DNA from: VXNE01 sp963664635
GTDB taxonomy: Bacteria; Pseudomonadota; Gammaproteobacteria; Pseudomonadales; Azotimanducaceae
Assembly (NCBI GenBank): GCA_963664635.1
Contig: OY761542.1
Location: 310,001-374,000, forward strand
Direction: 5' to 3'
Length of the DNA: 64,000 bases
Shown here: positions 32,928 to 43,185 of the stretch, one piece after another
How the letters are laid out: each line of letters starts with the position of its first letter
How positions within the stretch are numbered: the first letter of the stretch is position 1
Translations under genes and position numbers: made by a program
The notes under the pieces: generated by a model
What the model saw: the letters and a program-made list of their open reading frames with translations, nothing else
Database searches by the model: none
What the model was told of the DNA's origin: nothing

Positions 32928-34646
32928 TCACCGTAGGGTGATGCGGTCGCTGGGGGCAAACCCGATACGGTGCGCGATCGCTTCGATCTCGTGGTCAGAG
33001 CCGACGACCAGCGGCGCCACGTAGACCTGCCAGGCGGCTTCGCCGACGGCTGGCCGGTAGCCGATCGAAGCCCCTTCCGTCGTGGACGCAAGCATGATGA
33101 GTCCGTCCCGGCGGGTCGCGACGGGCGGTTCCGTAACCGGCTGCACCCATCCCGGCCAGAGGGACTCGAGCAGTTCCCGTTCCGTCAGAAGGCCCTTGTC
33201 GTCGGTCTGGCGCATCCAGTCCTCCAGCGCCCGCCGCAGCTCCGCGAGCTTCTCCGCGTATTCGGGCCGTCCGGCCAGATTCTCGGTCTCGTGGGGATCG
33301 CTCCAGGTGTCGAACAGCTCCTCCTCCGGTTTCGACGGCCGGAACCACTGTGCCTGTACCTCGTCGAGTCCGCCCGCGTCCCGCAGGCGGAGTAGCTCGC
33401 GCATGGCGCCCATCTGCTCGCGGTAGGCCACCGGCAGGTAGTACCCCTGGTCCGGGCGGAAGTTGCGCAGGTACTTGAAGCGCTTGTCCCGTACCGCCCG
33501 GATCATGTCGTACTGGGCGTCCAGGCGATCCGCCGCGGCGTAGACGTAGTCGCGGGGCGCGCCCTAGTACTGTCCAAGGAACGCGGTGCCTTCGAGGTAC
33601 CCGGGCGGCTCGATGCCGGCCAGGGAGAACGTCGTCGGCGCGAAGTCGACGAAGCTGACGAGCCGGCCCGTCGCCGTTCCGGCGCCGCGGCCGTCCGGGA
33701 AACGGACGATGAGCGGCACGCGCATGCCGGAGTCGTACAGCATGCGCTTTTGCCGCGGGAGCGGACCGCCGTGGTCGGCGTAGAAGACGATGATCGTCTC
33801 CTCCAGCAATCCGTCGGTCTCCAGTGCGTTCAGGACGACGCCGAGCTGCCGGTCCAGCTCGACGACGTTCGAGTACACGCGGCGCAGGTCGCGACGGACC
33901 GGTTCCGTGTCGGGCAGGTAAGGCGGGCGCGGCGTGACGGCGTCCTCGGGGAGGTGACTCGGGAAGGGCGCGTCGTCGCCGGAGCATGCGCTCGGGTGCT
34001 CCCCGGCCGGCGCTCCGAAGAGTCGGTGGTAGCGCATGTTCCGGCAGGCCACCCGGTCCGCCCAGACCTGGCCTTCGTGCGTGATGCCGAAGTTCAGCAC
34101 GGCGAAGAACGGCGCGCCGTCGGGCCGCCCCCGCCACGTTGCGTCGGGGCCGGACGCATCCCAGGCGGTCACGGTGGGCGCGAACTGGTGATCGGTCTTG
34201 TCGTTGTTCGTCGCGTAGTAGCCGTGCGTGCGCAGGACCTCGCTCATCATGCGGACATCGGGCGGCGTCACCACTTCGTAGAGCGTCAGTCCCACGGCCT
34301 CCAGGTGATGCTGGTTGTACTGGGTGCGCATGTGGTGCGCGCCGGCGCTGGTGGTGTAGACGCCGGTGGCAAGGCTGAACCGGCTCGGGGCGCACACGCC
34401 GGACACGGAGAAGGCGTTGTCGTAACGGATGCCCTCCGCGGCGAGGCGGCTGAGGTGGGGCGTTTGGACGGTCGTGTCGCCGTACGGCGGAACGATGGGG
34501 CTCAGGTCCTCGGCGACGAGCCAGAGGATGTTGGGTCGGCCGGGGGGCGGATCCGGGATGGCGGTGGTTCCGGCCTCCTTTTCGCACGCGCCGAGGAGAA
34601 GGGCAGCGAGGATGCTCGAAACAGTCGTGGCCCGTCCGTGTCTCAC
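32928..34646 (-). pseudogene. Sulfatase lipoprotein interrupted by an amber codon
   Basis: A formylglycine-dependent sulfatase of 572 codons if one TAG (33564-33566) is ignored. The start GTG 34646 gives a lipoprotein signal (ILAALLLGAC). The N-terminal block is RPNILWLVAEDLSP, and the signature GVCAPSRFSLATG places the residue oxidised to formylglycine at C85. FYADHGGPLPRQKRMLYDSG is the second metal block. At codon 361, LGQY-[TAG]-GAPRDYVYAAADRLDAQYDM stays in frame and is family-like; a CAG-to-TAG change is the simplest cause. Without readthrough the C-terminal 211 codons are lost. It diverges from a TonB receptor gene. Confidence 0.85.
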
Positions 34647-34818
34647 TTTCGCGTCTCCCGGCCTGGCGCCATCCGCGCAAAGATACCGGAGAACAACCGG
34701 TCGGCGGTTTCGGGCACCATTGCGCACGCACTGCAGGCCCGGCCCCAATGCCATGAACAGACTCTTCCTCACGCTCGTGCCGGCGATCGGTGCGCGGCTG
34801 AACCGCGCGGACTGAAAC
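34647..34818. promoter_or_regulatory. Shared divergent control region, sulfatase / TonB receptor
   Basis: A 172-bp spacer between the divergent sulfatase and TonB receptor starts. It must hold the promoters of both. No clear operator was recognised by eye. Confidence 0.4.
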
Positions 34819-36975
34819 GTGATCGTTCGACACATCGGGAGTCGCGGGCACGCCTGGGCCGTCGTGCTGCTCGCGGCCGGCGTGGCGCCGAATGCCGAAA
34901 CGAACGGGGACGACGGTGTGTCGTACGCCCGCCCGCTCGAGGAGGTAGTGACCACCGCAACCAAGAAGAGCGAAGCCGAGGCGGCCCAGGATGTCGCACT
35001 GGCCGTGACCGTCCTCGACGGCGAGGCATTGGCGGAGCGGCACGTCACCGATCTGGAAGACCTGAGCTACGCCCTTCCCAATGTCGCCCTCGACGGCATC
35101 GGCACCGGGAAGGGCATCGCCAACTTCTCGATCCGCGGCCTCGGGGTCGCCGGCTCGATCCCGTCCATCGACCCGACCGTCGGCGTCTTCGTCGATGGCG
35201 TCTACCTGGGCGTCAACTACGGCGTCGTCATGGACATGCTGGACCTCGAGGCGCTGGAGGTCCTGCGCGGCCCGCAGGGGCTGCTGTTCGGGCGCAACGT
35301 CACGGGGGGCGCCGTACTGCTCCGATCCCGGCGACCGGGTGGCGGTGGTCCCGCCGCAGCGGCGTTGCGCCTGGAGACGGGCCTCGACACGCGGTTCACG
35401 GGCAGCGTGGAGGGGTCCCTCGGCAGCGCCGTCGATGCACGGTTCTCACTCGGCTATCGCGACGACCAGGGCTGGTTCGAGAACGACGCCCCCGGCGGCG
35501 GGTCGGTCGGCGCCGAGACGACGTGGGTGATGCGGCCCGTGCTCACCTGGCGTCTTTCGGAGCGCGCCGACGTGACCCTGATCTACGAACGCGGCGACTC
35601 CGACGGCGACGGCCCGGCCACGCAGAACCGGCGCCGCTTCCGCGGGTTCGACTTCGCCATCGACGAGCCGGGGTTCTCGGGCGTCGACTGGCGGCACGTC
35701 ATCGTGGAAGCCAACCGGCGGGTCGGGTCGGGAGGCGGTCTGGTCACCAACGTGTTCGGCTGGCGCGAGGTGGAACACGCGTCCCTTGCGGACATCGACT
35801 CGACGACGGACCCGGTCTTCCACCTGTTCGCCTACACGGCGCAGCGGCAGGTCAGCAACGAGCTGCGCTATTCGGGCTGGCTGCGGCCGGGGTGGGAGGC
35901 GACGCTCGGCGCATACGCCTTCGGCCAGGACATCCGCTACCGCGAGCGGCGCGTGATCCGCGCGGCTGACGGGGCGCGTTTCGGCGGCGACCAGGACCAC
36001 CGGACGGGCGGGGTGTTCCTGAACAACGACATCGACTTGGGCGCCGCCTGGGTGCTGACCGCCGGCGTGCGCTACACCTTCGAGGCGAAGGACGTCCTGG
36101 TGGCCACCGCCGGCAACTCGGTCTGCGCTACGCGGTCTGGCCGATGCCGGTACGACTTTCGCGACGGCGACACCTGGCGCAACGTCACGCCGAGGATCGG
36201 GCTGCAGTTCTGGCCGGATGCCCGGACGCAGCTCTACGGCCACTACACGAAGGGCTTCCGCAGCGGCGGCTACAACCTGCGCAACACCGCCCCGGGTGTC
36301 GCCCCGGGGCCCTTCGACGAGGAGGAGCAGGACGCGTTCGAACTCGGGCTCAAGGCGGAGTTCGCGCAGGGGCGCGTACGGCTCAACGTGGCGGCGTTCC
36401 ACAACCGGATCTACGGCATGCAGCGCCAGGTGACCCGCGCGGACGTGGCCGCGGGCGGCGTGCAGATCACGGCCAACACCGCGGACGCGACCATCGAGGG
36501 CGTGGAAGCGGAGGCGCTCGCGGCGTTGGGAGACGCGGTGACGCTCAGTGCGTTCCTGGGCTACACCGACGGCGCGTACGACCGCGTGCGCTTCGACCTC
36601 GACGGGGATGGCTCGACGGTGGGCGACGACCGTCTCGACCTGCCTCGGCTCGCCCGCCTCACCTGGGGACTCGAGGGCCGCTACTCGCGCCGGATCGACG
36701 GCCTGGGACGCCTGTCGATCCGTGCCGGCGTTTCCCATCGGGACGACAGCGAGATCACGGACAGCGGCCGCGGCGTACTCGACGGTGGCGACCTCGTCGA
36801 TGCGAGCATCGGCGTGGCTCCTTCGGATCGGATGGAGATCACGCTGTACGGCCGCAACCTGCTCGACGAAGTCCTGCGGCGGAGCGACTTCGACCTGACG
36901 GGCCTGGTCCACTCGACGTACTCGCCGTTGAAGGAGGGGCGGGTCGTGGGGCTGGAGGTCCGCGCACGGCTCTGA
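34819..36975 (+). CDS. TonB-dependent outer-membrane receptor
   Basis: A 718-residue outer-membrane transporter starting at a GTG. It has a signal peptide (AWAVVLLAAGVAPNA), a plug domain with ALAVTVLDGEALAERHVTDL, GVFVDGVYLG and LEVLRGPQGLLFGRNVTGG, then a beta-barrel with YGHYTKGFRSGGYNLRN and a C-terminal beta strand ending LEVRARL. Ligand is unknown; the divergent sulfatase suggests a sulfated organic compound or sulfate ester. The length suits a TonB receptor without an N-terminal signalling extension. Confidence 0.95.
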   Translation: MIVRHIGSRGHAWAVVLLAAGVAPNAETNGDDGVSYARPLEEVVTTATKKSEAEAAQDVALAVTVLDGEALAERHVTDLEDLSYALPNVALDGIGTGKGIANFSIRGLGVAGSIPSIDPTVGVFVDGVYLGVNYGVVMDMLDLEALEVLRGPQGLLFGRNVTGGAVLLRSRRPGGGGPAAAALRLETGLDTRFTGSVEGSLGSAVDARFSLGYRDDQGWFENDAPGGGSVGAETTWVMRPVLTWRLSERADVTLIYERGDSDGDGPATQNRRRFRGFDFAIDEPGFSGVDWRHVIVEANRRVGSGGGLVTNVFGWREVEHASLADIDSTTDPVFHLFAYTAQRQVSNELRYSGWLRPGWEATLGAYAFGQDIRYRERRVIRAADGARFGGDQDHRTGGVFLNNDIDLGAAWVLTAGVRYTFEAKDVLVATAGNSVCATRSGRCRYDFRDGDTWRNVTPRIGLQFWPDARTQLYGHYTKGFRSGGYNLRNTAPGVAPGPFDEEEQDAFELGLKAEFAQGRVRLNVAAFHNRIYGMQRQVTRADVAAGGVQITANTADATIEGVEAEALAALGDAVTLSAFLGYTDGAYDRVRFDLDGDGSTVGDDRLDLPRLARLTWGLEGRYSRRIDGLGRLSIRAGVSHRDDSEITDSGRGVLDGGDLVDASIGVAPSDRMEITLYGRNLLDEVLRRSDFDLTGLVHSTYSPLKEGRVVGLEVRARL

Positions 36976-37212
36976 CGCGATTGGGGGGGGGGGACGGTCC
37001 GGCGGAAGTCCTGCGGCGCCATGGGTGTCCCGAGCGTTTCGTCCCGAGAGCGTCCCGAGCACGCCGCGGAGCATTGTCTGTCATAATAGGCGCCGCGCCC
37101 GATTGACGCGCCAAGGTTTCGCACCGCGGCGGGCCACCCCGGCCCTCGCCTGCTTTCACACCCCGTGCTACCCGCCTGTTGCACCCCTGTTGGACAAGGA
37201 GTCCGTGCCCGT

Positions 37213-38568
37213 ATGCCTCTTCTTCAGACTTCCGCCACGCGCGCGCCGGCGCGCCGACAGCGCCACGACGCCGTGTGTAGCGACTGCAACGCGGTCACCA
37301 GCCTGCCGTTTCGGCCGACGCCGGGCCGGTCCGTGTACTGCCGCCCCTGTTTCAGGAACCGTCGCGGCGGCGCCGCTTCGTCTACCGGCGCGCCAGCGCC
37401 CGCGCCCGTCGCGGCGAACGAACCGCGCATGGATTCCCCCGGGGAGGGCGCCGCGGCGTTCGCCGAGATGGCCTTGCGTGCCGCGACCCGGGCGGCGCTC
37501 GCGGACATGGACATCGTCGAGCCCACGCCCATCCAGGCGCGGACCATCCCGCTTCTGCTGGCGGGGCACGACGTCATCGGTCAGGCGCGCACCGGGTCCG
37601 GCAAGACTCTCGCGTTCGCGGTCCCGGCGGTGGAACGGTGCGACGCGTCGACGCGGGGGATCCAGACGCTGGTCCTGGTGCCGACCCGGGAGCTGGCGAT
37701 TCAGGTCGCCGGGGTCGCCGGCGCCCTGGTTGCCGGGCCGAAGTCGACCGTGACGCTGCTCTACGGCGGTCGCTCCGCGCGGCCGGAACAAGCGGCGTTG
37801 AAGCGTGGCGCACGCATCGTCGTGGGCACGCCGGGCCGGACGCTGGACCACCTGCGACAGGGCAACCTGGACCTGCGCTCGGTGCAGTTCCTGGTCCTCG
37901 ACGAAGCGGACGAGATGCTGGACAAGGGATTCGCCCGCGATGTCGAGGCGATTCTGGCCCACACGCCCGCCGAGCGACAGACGGCGCTCTTCTCCGCGAC
38001 CATGCCGAGATGGGTCGCGGACATGGCGAGGAAGCACCTGCGCGATCCGGTCACGGTGGAGATCGACCGGGACATCGGGGCGCCGCCCACCGTGGAACAT
38101 CAGGTCTACACGATCGAGAAGGCCGACAAGATGGGTGCCGTGAGAACGCTGCTGGACGAACGGGACGGCGATCCCATCATCGTCTTCGGCAGGACGAAGC
38201 ATGGCGTGAAGAAGCTGGCGAAGCAGCTCGACTCGATGGGCTATCCCGTGGCGGCCCTGCAGGGCAATCTCAGGCAGAACGCGCGCGAGCGCGTGATGCA
38301 GGACTTTCGGTCCGGCGCCGCGCCGATCCTCGTGGCCACCAACGTGGCAGCTCGCGGCCTGGACGTGGAGGGCATCGGCCAGGTCATCAACTTCGACCTG
38401 CCGGACTCGGAACAGCTCTTCACGCACCGCGTCGGACGCACCGGCCGCATGGGCCGTGCCGGCGAGGCGATCACGTTCGTCACGCCGGAGGAAGAACGCA
38501 AGTGGCGCGAGATCGAGCGCGGCCTCGGACGCCGCTTCGCGCGCAAGCCGTGGCGCGCCCGGCGGTGA
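37213..38568 (+). CDS. DEAD-box RNA helicase with N-terminal zinc ribbon
   Basis: A 451-residue ATP-dependent RNA helicase. The core has GQARTGSGKTLAFAVP (motif I), PTRELAIQ (Ia), VGTPGR (Ib), VLDEADEML (II), SATMP (III), IVFGRTK (IV) and HRVGRTGRMGRAG (VI). Before the core, residues about 20-45 carry CSDC and CRPC about 20 residues apart, a zinc ribbon not found in standard DeaD/RhlE proteins. A low-complexity Ala/Pro linker joins it. There is no long basic C-terminal tail. ATG 37213 is chosen; GGAG lies 11-12 bases upstream. Role in RNA remodelling or cold response is inferred. Confidence 0.93.
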   Translation: MPLLQTSATRAPARRQRHDAVCSDCNAVTSLPFRPTPGRSVYCRPCFRNRRGGAASSTGAPAPAPVAANEPRMDSPGEGAAAFAEMALRAATRAALADMDIVEPTPIQARTIPLLLAGHDVIGQARTGSGKTLAFAVPAVERCDASTRGIQTLVLVPTRELAIQVAGVAGALVAGPKSTVTLLYGGRSARPEQAALKRGARIVVGTPGRTLDHLRQGNLDLRSVQFLVLDEADEMLDKGFARDVEAILAHTPAERQTALFSATMPRWVADMARKHLRDPVTVEIDRDIGAPPTVEHQVYTIEKADKMGAVRTLLDERDGDPIIVFGRTKHGVKKLAKQLDSMGYPVAALQGNLRQNARERVMQDFRSGAAPILVATNVAARGLDVEGIGQVINFDLPDSEQLFTHRVGRTGRMGRAGEAITFVTPEEERKWREIERGLGRRFARKPWRARR

Positions 38569-38633
38569 CGCCGCGCGTTCTGCCGCTGGGGGGAGGGTGA
38601 TGGGCGCGCGGGTCTCCTCGCGTTCGTCGCGTC

Positions 38634-38744
38634 CTACGCGTAGTGGCTCCACATGCAGAGCACTTTCACGACGCGCACATCCTCCCAGGATCAGCTTGCT
38701 GGCGTCCCGCTTGGCATGTCTCGCGAAGCGACGCGCCAACTCAC
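38634..38744 (-). pseudogene. YoeB toxin remnant
   Basis: A GTG (38744) overlaps the antitoxin stop as GTGA, as in intact yefM-yoeB pairs, and begins SWRV. In another frame FARHAKRDASKL matches the usual YoeB start. Then most of the protein is missing, and the last codons read VRVVKVLCMWSHYA and stop, the canonical YoeB C-terminus. A frameshift plus an internal deletion of roughly 50 codons has destroyed the RNase. Confidence 0.65.
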
Positions 38745-38983
38745 CAATCGAGCGTCTCGCTACAGTCTTCGACCGGGGTTTCCATGGCCTCCCGGATGGA
38801 CTCGCGCATGCCCGGAACGGAGAGCAGAAACAGCGTCTCCTGCATGGCCTTCCAATCTTCCTCCGACACCAGGACGGCGCAAGTTCGCTTGCCCGTGATC
38901 ACCACGGGCTCGTGAGACTCCGCTGCCGCATCCATCAATCGGTAGAGGTTCGCGCGGGCCTCGGTAGCGGTGATCGTGGTCAT
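38741..38983 (-). CDS. YefM/Phd-family antitoxin
   Basis: An 80-residue antitoxin: MTTITATEARANLYRLMDAA, then PVVITGKRTCAVLVSEEDWK and the acidic tail PVEDCSETLDW that would clamp YoeB. The gene is full length and intact while its toxin is decayed. The antitoxin should still bind DNA; a perfect 16-bp palindrome lies 30 bases upstream. Confidence 0.88.
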   Translation of the reverse strand: MTTITATEARANLYRLMDAAAESHEPVVITGKRTCAVLVSEEDWKAMQETLFLLSVPGMRESIREAMETPVEDCSETLDW

Positions 38984-39012
38984 GGGGGCCCTCCTGCGAC
39001 TACAGCTCGACG

Positions 39013-39028
39013 GTACGGAATTCCGTAC
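39013..39028. promoter_or_regulatory. 16-bp palindromic operator upstream of yefM
   Basis: gtacggaattccgtac is a perfect palindrome 30-45 bases before the antitoxin start. YefM proteins repress their own operon through palindromes with a GTAC-type core, so this is the likely operator. Confidence 0.55.
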
Positions 39029-39121
39029 GCAAGATCAAATGCGCCGTGGTCAGCGACTCCTCAGCGGCCCGCCGGCGGCCAGGAAGCGCTGATCCGGCTA
39101 ACAGGGCAGTGCTTTCGGGCG

Positions 39122-40813
<1,692 letters not shown>

Positions 40814-40902
40814 GACGTGATCCTTCGCAAACCGTGGCGGCCATGCTACGCGAAACCGCTGGTCCGACGGCAACGCGCTCCACCGGCCCTCTGTTCATTT
40901 CT

Positions 40903-40925
40903 GCCATTTGATATATGATTTGTCA
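40903..40925 (+). promoter_or_regulatory. AT-rich promoter/operator candidate for the VapBC-type pair
   Basis: atttgatatatgatttg is conspicuously AT-rich in GC-rich surroundings and lies about 40 bases before the antitoxin start. It contains a TATATGAT -10-like element and a short direct repeat. Promoter assignment is by composition only. Confidence 0.35.
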
Positions 40926-40962
40926 GAGTAAGTTCGGAACGCCAGAGAAGAATGGAGCGACC

Positions 40963-41454
40963 GTGAAAGACCGCCCTGTCGTCTACACGAGGCCCCGACC
41001 CGACACGAAAACGGGGCGCGTCTGGGAAGTCGCGGACGAAATCACCAGGGAGAGTGGCCGGCGTGCGTCGCGCCGCGAGGTGGTGGACCGCATCGCGGCG
41101 GAGGAAGGCAACAGGGCCACCGCGAACACGCAGTACCAGCACTGGAAGACCAGCTACGAAGCGGCTGACGGGCAGTTTTCCGCGTCTGACGAGGACCTGG
41201 GTAACGTCGAGTGGCAGTCCCTGAGGGTCGGCCCGGACGGGAGGCTCGTCATCCCCCGCGAAATGCGCGACGCGATGCTGCTCGAGAAGGACCCCCACGT
41301 CACCGCCTACGTGCAGGCGGGGGAGCTGCATGTCGTGTCGCGCATGGTTGCGATCCGACGGCTGCAAAGGGAGTTTCGTCCCCTCAAACGGCCCGGCATC
41401 GATGAGGTCGATGCCTTTCTGGCCGATCGCAGGGCCATGTGGGGAGAGGAGTAA
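40963..41454 (+). CDS. AbrB/MazE-type antitoxin with N-terminal extension
   Basis: A 163-residue protein from GTG 40963 (GGAG 6 bases upstream). The N-terminal 70 residues are helical and charged (TGRVWEVADEITRESGRR, SRREVVDRIAAEEG). The C-terminal part has a SpoVT/AbrB swapped-hairpin pattern: QSLRVGPDGRLVIPREMRDA, then TAYVQAGELHVVSRM. It is followed 21 bases later by a PIN toxin, so it is the antitoxin and autorepressor of a VapBC-like pair. The N-terminal extension is unusual for this family. Confidence 0.75.
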   Translation: MKDRPVVYTRPRPDTKTGRVWEVADEITRESGRRASRREVVDRIAAEEGNRATANTQYQHWKTSYEAADGQFSASDEDLGNVEWQSLRVGPDGRLVIPREMRDAMLLEKDPHVTAYVQAGELHVVSRMVAIRRLQREFRPLKRPGIDEVDAFLADRRAMWGEE

Positions 41455-41475
41455 GGCGCCTCGCCTGTCACCCGC

Positions 41476-41856
41476 GTGTCCACGGTCTTCGACAGCTCCG
41501 CCGTGCTGGCCATTCTCTTCGGGGAGCCAGGTGGGCGCCGTGCCGCCGAGGCTCTCGGCAGCGGCGTCCTGTCGGCGGTCAATGCATCGGAGGTGGTTGC
41601 CCGCCTGATCGACCGGGGCGCGAGGGATGAAGACGCTCGGCAGGCGTTGCATGGCGTCGATCTGGCCGTCCGACCCTTCGACGAGAGCCTGGCGGTCGCG
41701 GCAGGGCTGCTGCGACGCTCGACGCGCGGTCGCGGCCTGTCGCTGGGAGACCGGGCATGCCTTGCGCTGGCGCTTCGCGAGCGGGCCCCCGTGCTGACCG
41801 CCGACCGCGCCTGGACCACGCTGGAACTCGACGTGGAGGTCGAACTGATCCGCTGA
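41476..41856 (+). CDS. PIN-domain RNase toxin (VapC-type)
   Basis: A 126-residue PIN protein: VFDSSAVLAILFGEPG with the first catalytic Asp, SAVNASEVVARLIDRG with the Glu, then GLSLGDRACLALAL and PVLTADRAW with the C-terminal Asp pair. All four acidic residues are present. It would cleave RNA when released from the AbrB-type antitoxin encoded just upstream. It starts at a GTG. Confidence 0.85.
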   Translation: MSTVFDSSAVLAILFGEPGGRRAAEALGSGVLSAVNASEVVARLIDRGARDEDARQALHGVDLAVRPFDESLAVAAGLLRRSTRGRGLSLGDRACLALALRERAPVLTADRAWTTLELDVEVELIR

Positions 41857-41875
41857 TCGGGTCGATCGGGTCAAC

Positions 41876-42034
41876 GAACCTTCCAACGCGACCGCAAGGT
41901 CGCGCCCAGGGGCGTGCCCCGCAGAAGTTCCGCGCCAGCGGAACTTCCAACGCGACCGCAAGGTCGCGCCCAGGGGCGTGCCCCGCAGAAGTTCCGCGCC
42001 AGCGGAACTTCCAACGCGACCGCAAGGTCGCGCA
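41876..42034. repeat. 64-bp hairpin repeat array (2.5 copies)
   Basis: Units begin at 41876, 41941 and 42005. Each has hairpin gcgacc-gcaa-ggtcgc, a ggggc-gt-gcccc mini-hairpin and hairpin aagttccg-cgccag-cggaactt. The unit is the same family as 18490-18595, in opposite orientation, with compensated stem changes. The array fills the gap between the PIN toxin and asd, ending 34 bases before asd. Confidence 0.88.
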
Positions 42035-42067
42035 TAATCCCGCGCCTTTTCCCGCGGGGTTCCCGCC

Positions 42068-43087
42068 ATGGCAGATCCCAGAGTCACCATCGTCGGTGCG
42101 ACCGGCGCCGTGGGCACCGTCGCACTCGAAGTGCTGGCGCAGCGCGACTTCCCCATGTCGCGGCTGCGCCTGACCGCCTCGCCGCGCTCCGTGGGCCGCC
42201 GGCTCGCGTTCGCCGGCGAGGAGATCCCCGTGGAGGACACGACGCCCGACGTCTTCGAGGAGTCGGACATCGCGTTCATCTCCGCAACCGACGAGATCAG
42301 CCGCGACATGGCCATCGTCGCCCGGGACCGGGGCTGCGTCACGATCGACGACAGCGGCGTCTGGCGCATGGACCCCGAGGTCCCGCTGGTCGTCCCCGAG
42401 ATCAACGCCGGCGACGTGGACGGGCACAAGGGCATCCTGTCGATCCCCAACTGCTCTACGACGCCGCTCGCCATGGTGCTCGACGCCCTGCGCGCGGAAG
42501 CCGGGATCGAGCGCGTGGTGGCCGCCACCTACCAGTCCGTCACGGGCACCGGGTCGGCTGCCCTGGTGGAGCTCGAGGAGCAGACCCGCAGCGTGCTCGA
42601 CGGCGGCGAGGCAAATGCCGAGCAGTATCCGCACCAGATCGCCTTCAACCTGCTGCCGCACATCGGCTCGCTCCGGGAGAGCGGGTACTACTCCGAAGAA
42701 GCGAAGATGCTGAACGAGACCCGCAAGATCCTGCACGCGCCGGCGCTGCCGGTCTCGACGACGTGCGTCCGCGTACCTGTGCGCGTCTCGCACAGCGAGG
42801 CCGTACACGTCGAGTTCGACCGGCCGATCAGCGTTTCGCGGGCTCGGGAACTGCTCGCGGCGTACCCGGGCATGGTCGTCGTGGACGATCCGGGGAACGG
42901 CGGCTACCCGATGCCGATCGACGGAGCGGACCGCGACGAGGTCTTCGTCGGCCGCATCCGGGAAGACACGGCGCTCGAGCACGGTCTTGCCCTATGGCTC
43001 GTCTGCGACAACCTGCGCAAGGGCGCGGCGACGAACGCGGTGCAGATCGCCGAGGAGATCGTGCAGCGGGGGGCCTGGCTGCGGTGA
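42068..43087 (+). CDS. asd: Aspartate-semialdehyde dehydrogenase
   Basis: A 339-residue enzyme reducing aspartyl phosphate with NADPH to aspartate semialdehyde, for lysine/diaminopimelate, threonine and methionine synthesis. It has the NADP motif VTIVGATGAVGTVALEVL, the catalytic Cys near residue 129 in SIPNCSTTPLAMVL, a GTGSAALVELEEQT loop, and RVPVRVSHSEAVHVEF with the catalytic His. The full-length family pattern is intact. It stands alone after the hairpin array, which may affect its transcription. Confidence 0.96.
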   Translation: MADPRVTIVGATGAVGTVALEVLAQRDFPMSRLRLTASPRSVGRRLAFAGEEIPVEDTTPDVFEESDIAFISATDEISRDMAIVARDRGCVTIDDSGVWRMDPEVPLVVPEINAGDVDGHKGILSIPNCSTTPLAMVLDALRAEAGIERVVAATYQSVTGTGSAALVELEEQTRSVLDGGEANAEQYPHQIAFNLLPHIGSLRESGYYSEEAKMLNETRKILHAPALPVSTTCVRVPVRVSHSEAVHVEFDRPISVSRARELLAAYPGMVVVDDPGNGGYPMPIDGADRDEVFVGRIREDTALEHGLALWLVCDNLRKGAATNAVQIAEEIVQRGAWLR

Positions 43088-43185
43088 GGGTGCCGCCGGG
43101 GACCGTCAAACGGTGAAGGTCTGGGGCTGCCGCTGCGTCAGGGGTAGGAGACGGGCAAGGATCGTGGGGCAGTGCTGTTGGAGTC

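Noticed and set aside
33564..33566. TAG in the sulfatase as pyrrolysine
   Set aside because: Sulfatases are not pyrrolysine proteins, no pyl genes are visible, and one base change from CAG explains it.
36980..36996. Long G run after the TonB receptor as a phase-variation or G-quadruplex signal
   Set aside because: It lies in a gap downstream of a stop, with no gene whose frame it could switch; more likely a hard-to-sequence homopolymer.
41876..42034. Considered as a CRISPR array
   Set aside because: Units are contiguous with no variable spacers, each unit is itself multi-hairpin, and no cas genes are present.
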